From Burkholderiales bacterium (GTDB lineage Bacteria > Pseudomonadota > Gammaproteobacteria > Burkholderiales > Burkholderiaceae_C), in assembly GCA_018969975.1 (NCBI GenBank), contig JAGWXI010000002.1, forward strand, positions 1 to 64,000: DNA of 64,000 nt. Direction: 5' to 3'. Numbering within the stretch: position 1 is the stretch's first letter; every line of letters starts with the position of its first letter. The notes beneath the pieces are model-generated. The model was given only the letters and a program-made list of their open reading frames with translations, was not told the DNA's origin and made no database searches. This document shows, one piece after another, positions 59,849 to 64,000 of the stretch. The translations under genes and the position numbers were made by a program.

Positions 59849-60164
59849 GTGAATGGGTTAAGTGATTTTTCAAGGATGACTCTATCATGGCGACCCTGAT
59901 GAAATAAAACTTTTTACCTCTTCATTGTCGTCATTTTTTTTGAAATAGTCTTACACACACAGTCAGACAACCGACAGTGGATAACCCGATAACGTAGACG
60001 GGCACCTAGATCGAACTGTGATTTATGGACACAGATAACTTGACCTGCCCCCCAAGCCAGATTGGCTGGTGAAATTGAGAAACGGGGAAAGTGAATGAAG
60101 CCGGAAAAGTCTGGGACTTGTCATTTTTCTTAAATTCCTTACAATATGGTAAGGAAAAGGAGAA

Positions 60165-60410
60165 TTGATGGCTACAGCGACTCTCACCTCTAAAGGGCAG
60201 ATCACGATACCTATTGCTGTTCGACAAGAACTCCAACTTGACACAGGAGACAGGGTAGAGTTTGTGCAAATAGCACCGGGCCGTTTTGAATTGATTGCCA
60301 ATACCAGTCACGTCACCGAACTCAAAGGAATGTTCGGCATTCCAAAAAAAGCCGTTTCTATTGAAACCATGAACCAAGCCATTGCCAAACGCGGGGCATC
60401 TGCCAAATGA
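60165..60410 (+). CDS. AbrB/MazE-type (SpoVT-like) antitoxin
   Basis: ATATLTSKGQITIPIAVRQELQLDTGDRVEFVQIAPGRFELI. Confidence 0.93.
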   Translation: MMATATLTSKGQITIPIAVRQELQLDTGDRVEFVQIAPGRFELIANTSHVTELKGMFGIPKKAVSIETMNQAIAKRGASAK

Positions 60411-60802
60411 CTGGCTTGGACACCAATGTTCTGGTGCGCTACATCATGCAAGACGATCCCAAGCAGTCGCCTAAGGCCAACCGCCTGATTGAATCACTGG
60501 ACGCCGACAACCCCGGATTCATATCTATCGTCAGCGTGATTGAACTTTTCTGGGTATTGACCAGTTGTTACGAACTCAGTCACGCACAAGTCACTCAAGC
60601 ACTTGAGATGATGTTGCGCACTAAATCATTTGTGATTGAACGTCCCGGGCAAGTAGCCAGAGCGATCAACATGTTCAAAGTCGGTAAGACCGATTTCGCT
60701 GATTGCTTGATTCATTACAGTGCCGTAGATGCGGGTTGCATTGAAACCATGACTTTTGATGTGAGTGCTGCTAAGCACGCTGGCATGACTCTGGTTCAAT
60801 GA
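60407..60802 (+). CDS. PIN-domain toxin (VapC-like)
   Basis: MTGLDTNVLVRYIMQDDPKQSPKANRLIE...KTDFADCLIHYSAVDAGCIETMTFD; 4-bp overlap with antitoxin. Confidence 0.94.
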   Translation: MTGLDTNVLVRYIMQDDPKQSPKANRLIESLDADNPGFISIVSVIELFWVLTSCYELSHAQVTQALEMMLRTKSFVIERPGQVARAINMFKVGKTDFADCLIHYSAVDAGCIETMTFDVSAAKHAGMTLVQ

Positions 60803-60841
60803 GGCTCTAAAAACAAACACGAAAGTGCGTGCTTATGGTGC

Positions 60842-60869
60842 GTGAATCGCCCCGGGTTTCGTGGAGGCC
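60842..60869 (+). mobile_element. IS3-type end-like remnant
   Basis: GTGAATCGCCCCGGGTTTCGTGGAGGCC, nearly identical to the minus-strand copy at 7371-7398. Confidence 0.5.
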
Positions 60870-60973
60870 AGTTGGTTTAAGTTGAAGAACGCAATGGCTT
60901 GCCTTGGACAGCGAGTGGCTTAGAGTATTTCAAAATCACAATCTAAAAGCTTGACCCGTTGTAACGCCTAGCC

Positions 60974-61306
60974 TTGACATCATCATTCACCACAATAAAG
61001 CACCTTGATCAGCAAATGACGTTCAGCATTGAACAACTTGGCGAAATTGACAGCATCATTGGGCAGTGGTGTGTGCTAAAGGTTCCACCGGAGATTAAAA
61101 ATCAAATTGACCATGACTACGAGGTGGATGGCCAAGCGGTGACTTTGCTCGAGGTTCGTCCAATGTGGCGCGGCCCACCCGGTCAATTTACTCGCTCACC
61201 TTTTGCGCGATTTCGCTTCGTCAAATCCTCTGCAATTTGGAAAATTTACTGGCGACGACAAACAGACCACAGTTTTGTTTCAGACGCGCAATTGGACAAC
61301 CGATAG
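60974..61306 (+). CDS. DUF3024 family protein
   Basis: VPPEIKNQIDHDYEVDGQAVTLLEVRPMWRGPPGQFTRSPFARFRFVKSSAIWKIYWRRQTD; likely start 61016. Confidence 0.75.
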   Translation: MTSSFTTIKHLDQQMTFSIEQLGEIDSIIGQWCVLKVPPEIKNQIDHDYEVDGQAVTLLEVRPMWRGPPGQFTRSPFARFRFVKSSAIWKIYWRRQTDHSFVSDAQLDNR

Positions 61307-61338
61307 TTGGTAACCCGAAGACTTGGCGGGACACTGGT

Positions 61339-61413
61339 CTAAATTCACCAGGATGATTTGAAAAGTACTCCAGCATAATTTTTCGCAGCCCAATTTTTTT
61401 GATCTGTAGACCC
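61339..61413. repeat. direct repeat, copy 1 (left of VbhA/Fic)
   Basis: CTAAATTCACCAGGATGATTTGAAAAGTACTCCAGCATAATTTTTCGCAGCCCAATTTTTTTGATCTGTAGACCC; pairs with 63011-63088. Confidence 0.75.
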
Positions 61414-61534
61414 TATTTGGGCTGCATCGATCGTGGCTTAGTACCCACAAAACCGCACTTCTTGGCAGGTGAAAACCCAGTGACAAAGTGGCCCTGGCAA
61501 GCTAAAATATTGTGAAAAATACACGGAACTTTCA

Positions 61535-61729
61535 ATGCCAAATCCAGTTCTAACTCAGGCTGCACGCCAAAAGAACGTTGCCAATATGCTGGCCACGCTA
61601 CGCATTGAAAAGCTCAGCCCCAGCGAAAGTCTCAAGCCCTCGCTGCAGGCCTATGTTGATGGGCATAAAACAACCACCGATTTGCTTAACGAAGTCAAAG
61701 CCAAATATGTCGCGCTACGACGCGGATGA
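61535..61729 (+). CDS. VbhA-like antitoxin
   Basis: 64 aa, AARQKNVANMLATLRIEKLSPSESLKPSLQAYVDGHKTTTDLLNEVKAKYV; overlaps fic. Confidence 0.75.
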   Translation: MPNPVLTQAARQKNVANMLATLRIEKLSPSESLKPSLQAYVDGHKTTTDLLNEVKAKYVALRRG

Positions 61730-62291
61730 CGTCTATTGCATCCCTGGAACTGCTGTTCTCAAGAACAAAGCTGGAATAACGGATCAAAACCAGCTTGATG
61801 AATACGAAGGTGACTTTACAGCCATTCGCCTTCTCGAACTCACGCAAAGCCCAGTCGAAGGTTCTTTCGATCTAGCGCATCTTTGCAAAATTCATCAGTA
61901 CCTATTCCAAGACGTTTACGAGTGGGCTGGCGAAGTCAGAAGCGTAGACATCATCAGGGGTGATAGTCGTTTTTGTAACGTTCGCCATATCCAGTCCTAT
62001 TCAAATACCGTTTTTAGTGCCCTAGCAGCTGAGAAATATTTGGTCAACTTAGATCCCAAAGTTTTTGCAAACCGTTTAGCTCACTATTTGTCAGAGATCA
62101 ATGCTATCCACCCGTTTCGCGAAGGTAATGGCCGAGTACAAAGACTCTTTATTTCGCAATTAGCAGACCACGCCGGCTATTCCTTGGATTACTCTGCTTT
62201 GGATCAAGCTGAGCTTTACCCCGTGATGCAGGAATCATTTCTTGGGGACATACAGCCGCTAGCAGGCTTGATTTTGAAAATCATCGACTGA
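61707..62291 (+). CDS. fic: Fic/DOC-family AMPylase toxin
   Basis: INAIHPFREGNGRVQRLFISQLA Fic motif; YEWAGEVRSVDIIRGDSRFCN; start trimmed to ATG 61707. Confidence 0.93.
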   Translation: MSRYDADDVYCIPGTAVLKNKAGITDQNQLDEYEGDFTAIRLLELTQSPVEGSFDLAHLCKIHQYLFQDVYEWAGEVRSVDIIRGDSRFCNVRHIQSYSNTVFSALAAEKYLVNLDPKVFANRLAHYLSEINAIHPFREGNGRVQRLFISQLADHAGYSLDYSALDQAELYPVMQESFLGDIQPLAGLILKIID

Positions 62292-62357
62292 GCGCTGAAA
62301 CCAAGCTGCATTCGGAAAGCAGGTTGCATCACCCGTAAAAAACCCACTGTTTTAAAC

Positions 62358-62428
62358 GCCCTACAGCGCGTCGTTCGCATTCTCCGAATGCTTTGGGTGC
62401 TGAGCGCCCTGCTAAACGCTTGTAGGGC
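62358..62428. repeat. nested imperfect palindrome downstream of fic
   Basis: GCCCTACAGCG (62358-62368) pairs with CGCTTGTAGGGC (62417-62428) with one unpaired T; inner GCATTC-TCC-GAATGC hairpin at 62378-62392. Confidence 0.7.
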
Positions 62429-62581
62429 TGATTAGAAGCATGCACTTGCTGTGCACTCAATGAGTGCAAGGTCTTCGCGGAAATATATGAAAACACAACT
62501 TTCTCTGGATCTCAAGTTTTGAGCGTTGAAATCATTGGCGAAAAATTCCGCGCAAAAGTAATCCACAGAGAGTCTAATTCG

Positions 62582-62866
62582 TCATGCTCTAACTCGGTAA
62601 TGGGAACTACAGTGCTGCGCCAACAGACGGCAGTGCGTTGACGAAAGGGAATTGCTCCCAGCGGGTTTTGCGCGGCGGATTTCGTGTTGCCAAGACACTT
62701 CCTTGAATCCTGTCATCCAAAAGCAAGCACCCTTCTCAGCCAAGTGCTTGGTGCCATCAGTCAGCAGATCCCTGCGACTGATTTTGTAATAGGCTGTTGT
62801 GCCTGTGAATCGAGACATTGTGTAAATGTCTAATCCTAACTTTTGAAGTTCTCTGTGTGTTTTCAT
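62582..62866 (-). CDS. DUF6876-like protein, possibly C-terminally frameshifted
   Basis: MSRFTGTTAYYKISRRDLLTDGTKHLAEKGACFWMTGFKEVSWQH resembles DUF6876; tail unlike the family. Confidence 0.45.
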   Translation of the reverse strand: MKTHRELQKLGLDIYTMSRFTGTTAYYKISRRDLLTDGTKHLAEKGACFWMTGFKEVSWQHEIRRAKPAGSNSLSSTHCRLLAQHCSSHYRVRA

Positions 62867-63010
62867 CTCTGTGTTCGTTTTGTTTCAGACCCGAAGATGG
62901 ATAGTCTTTAAGGAATGTTGTGGAAGTCTCCTCTCTACAAAATCGAGGTTTTGCCTAAAACCTCTTATGAATAGCATTTCATTTTTTATATTCATGTAAG
63001 TACCCATAGG

Positions 63011-63088
63011 CTAGAAATCACCAGGGTGAAATGCTAAGTACATCACCATAATTTTTCGCAGCCCAAATTTTTATGAGTAAAGGAACCC
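63011..63088. repeat. direct repeat, copy 2 (right of VbhA/Fic)
   Basis: CTAGAAATCACCAGGGTGAAATGCTAAGTACATCACCATAATTTTTCGCAGCCCAAATTTTTATGAGTAAAGGAACCC. Confidence 0.75.
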
Positions 63089-63310
63089 TTCTTGCAACGC
63101 ATGCGGGCATCAAATAAGCCATACAGCCACTTCATTTTTTGAAGCGCTGGGCTGAGTAGTTGGTGCAGGTTTAAAACGCTTGCAGGGCTTGTGTGCAAAT
63201 CGCTGCGTACTTCGCATTGAACACCCCCAATTGACATTGATTTCAGATATAAAAATCTATGAAAAGACTTAGAAAAATCTATGAAAAGTAGTGTACGAGC
63301 CCTACACTAC

Positions 63311-63345
63311 AAAAAAACTAAAGTAAAGCGCCTAAAAAAGCGCTT
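63311..63345 (-). terminator. probable terminator downstream of tRNA-Val
   Basis: Minus strand AAGCGC-TTTTTTAG-GCGCTT then TACTTTAGTTTTTTT. Confidence 0.6.
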
Positions 63346-63372
63346 AAGTCATTGAGAATATTGAGGAATTTT

Positions 63373-63447
63373 TGGTGCGTGGTGAGGGTTTCGAACCCCC
63401 GACCCCCGCCGTGTGAAGGCGATGCTCTACCACTGAGCTAACCACGC
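63373..63447 (-). tRNA. tRNA-Val (anticodon CAC), CCA encoded
   Basis: Minus strand GCGTGGTTAGCTCAGTGGTAGAGCATCGCCTTCACACGGCGGGGGTCGGGGGTTCGAAACCCTCACCACGCACCA; full cloverleaf by eye. Confidence 0.93.
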
Positions 63448-63531
63448 AAATATCTAAACTAATGCAGATATTTTGACACAAATACGGAGGGTTTCTTTGG
63501 AAATAAACGCCAAATCTCAGCTTCTGAAAAC

Positions 63532-64000
63532 TTAAGCAGAGGATGGCTGACGCCAAAGCGTTTTGCCGCCACTGGCTTTGTCAATCTCATCCAGCAATTT
63601 CTCGTGTTCTGCCATTTCTTCAGCTGTTGCGCGAATCACGGGCAGTTTGAAAGCGCTGTAATCCATGCGCACGGGGCTTGAACCATCGTGGCTGATTTCA
63701 TCTCCATCTATCAACAGCGCATCTTGGCCACGGGTCAAATGGATATACACATCAGCCAATAATTCTGCATCCAACAAGCCGCCGTGAAATTTACGTGCTG
63801 CATTGCTGACGCCCAATCTTTCGCACAAAGCATCCAATGAATTGCGTTTGCCGGGGTACAACTCTTTGGCCATTGCCAGGGTATCCAGCACATGTTTCAC
63901 ATGCTGTTTGAATGCTGGCTGATCTATACGCGTCAACTCAGCATTCAAAAAACCGACATCAAATGGGGCGTTGTGGATGATGATTTCTGCATCTTTGACA
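63532..64000 (-). CDS. dnaQ: DNA polymerase III epsilon subunit, C-terminal part (runs off the window)
   Basis: VKDAEIIIHNAPFDVGFLNAELTRID...LDALCERLGVSNAARKFHGGLLDAELLADVYIHLTRGQ. Confidence 0.95.
   Translation of the reverse strand, partial: VKDAEIIIHNAPFDVGFLNAELTRIDQPAFKQHVKHVLDTLAMAKELYPGKRNSLDALCERLGVSNAARKFHGGLLDAELLADVYIHLTRGQDALLIDGDEISHDGSSPVRMDYSAFKLPVIRATAEEMAEHEKLLDEIDKASGGKTLWRQPSSA

Overview
The window looks like betaproteobacterial chromosome, probably Comamonadaceae-like (my inference from gene content; no search was run). About 55 protein-coding genes can be supported.

Main blocks:
(1) 0.6-5.2 kb: AT-rich minus-strand cassette of an amino-acid adenylation enzyme, an MBOAT-like membrane protein, an acyl carrier protein and a Tgl-like transglutaminase homologue.
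(2) 5.2-7.4 kb: scar region with an IS30 remnant, a decayed higBA pair, an intact DUF433/DUF5615 toxin-antitoxin (TA) pair between diverged ~42-nt-period repeats, a tRNA-Asn 3'-half relic, a decayed higA and an IS3 orfA fragment.
(3) 7.5-13.9 kb: Liv-type ABC transporter with an isochorismatase-family hydrolase and an AraC regulator.
(4) 18.3-23.7 kb: copper-handling cluster.
(5) 24.6-27.9 kb: crtI-like desaturase with an ABC-2 exporter.
(6) 28.1-30.6 kb: cobT-cobS-cobC.
(7) 40.7-55.0 kb: Baeyer-Villiger monooxygenase, beta-oxidation genes, a second Liv transporter, thiolase and cyclase.
(8) 57.8-59.8 kb: truncated SNF2 helicase abutting a UvrD tail.
(9) 60.1-63.1 kb: small TA island (AbrB/PIN and VbhA/Fic) with diverged repeats at the module borders, ending at tRNA-Val and dnaQ.

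The best candidates for something undescribed are block 1 and the repeat-bordered TA modules in blocks 2 and 9. No CRISPR array, rRNA or intact prophage was seen.
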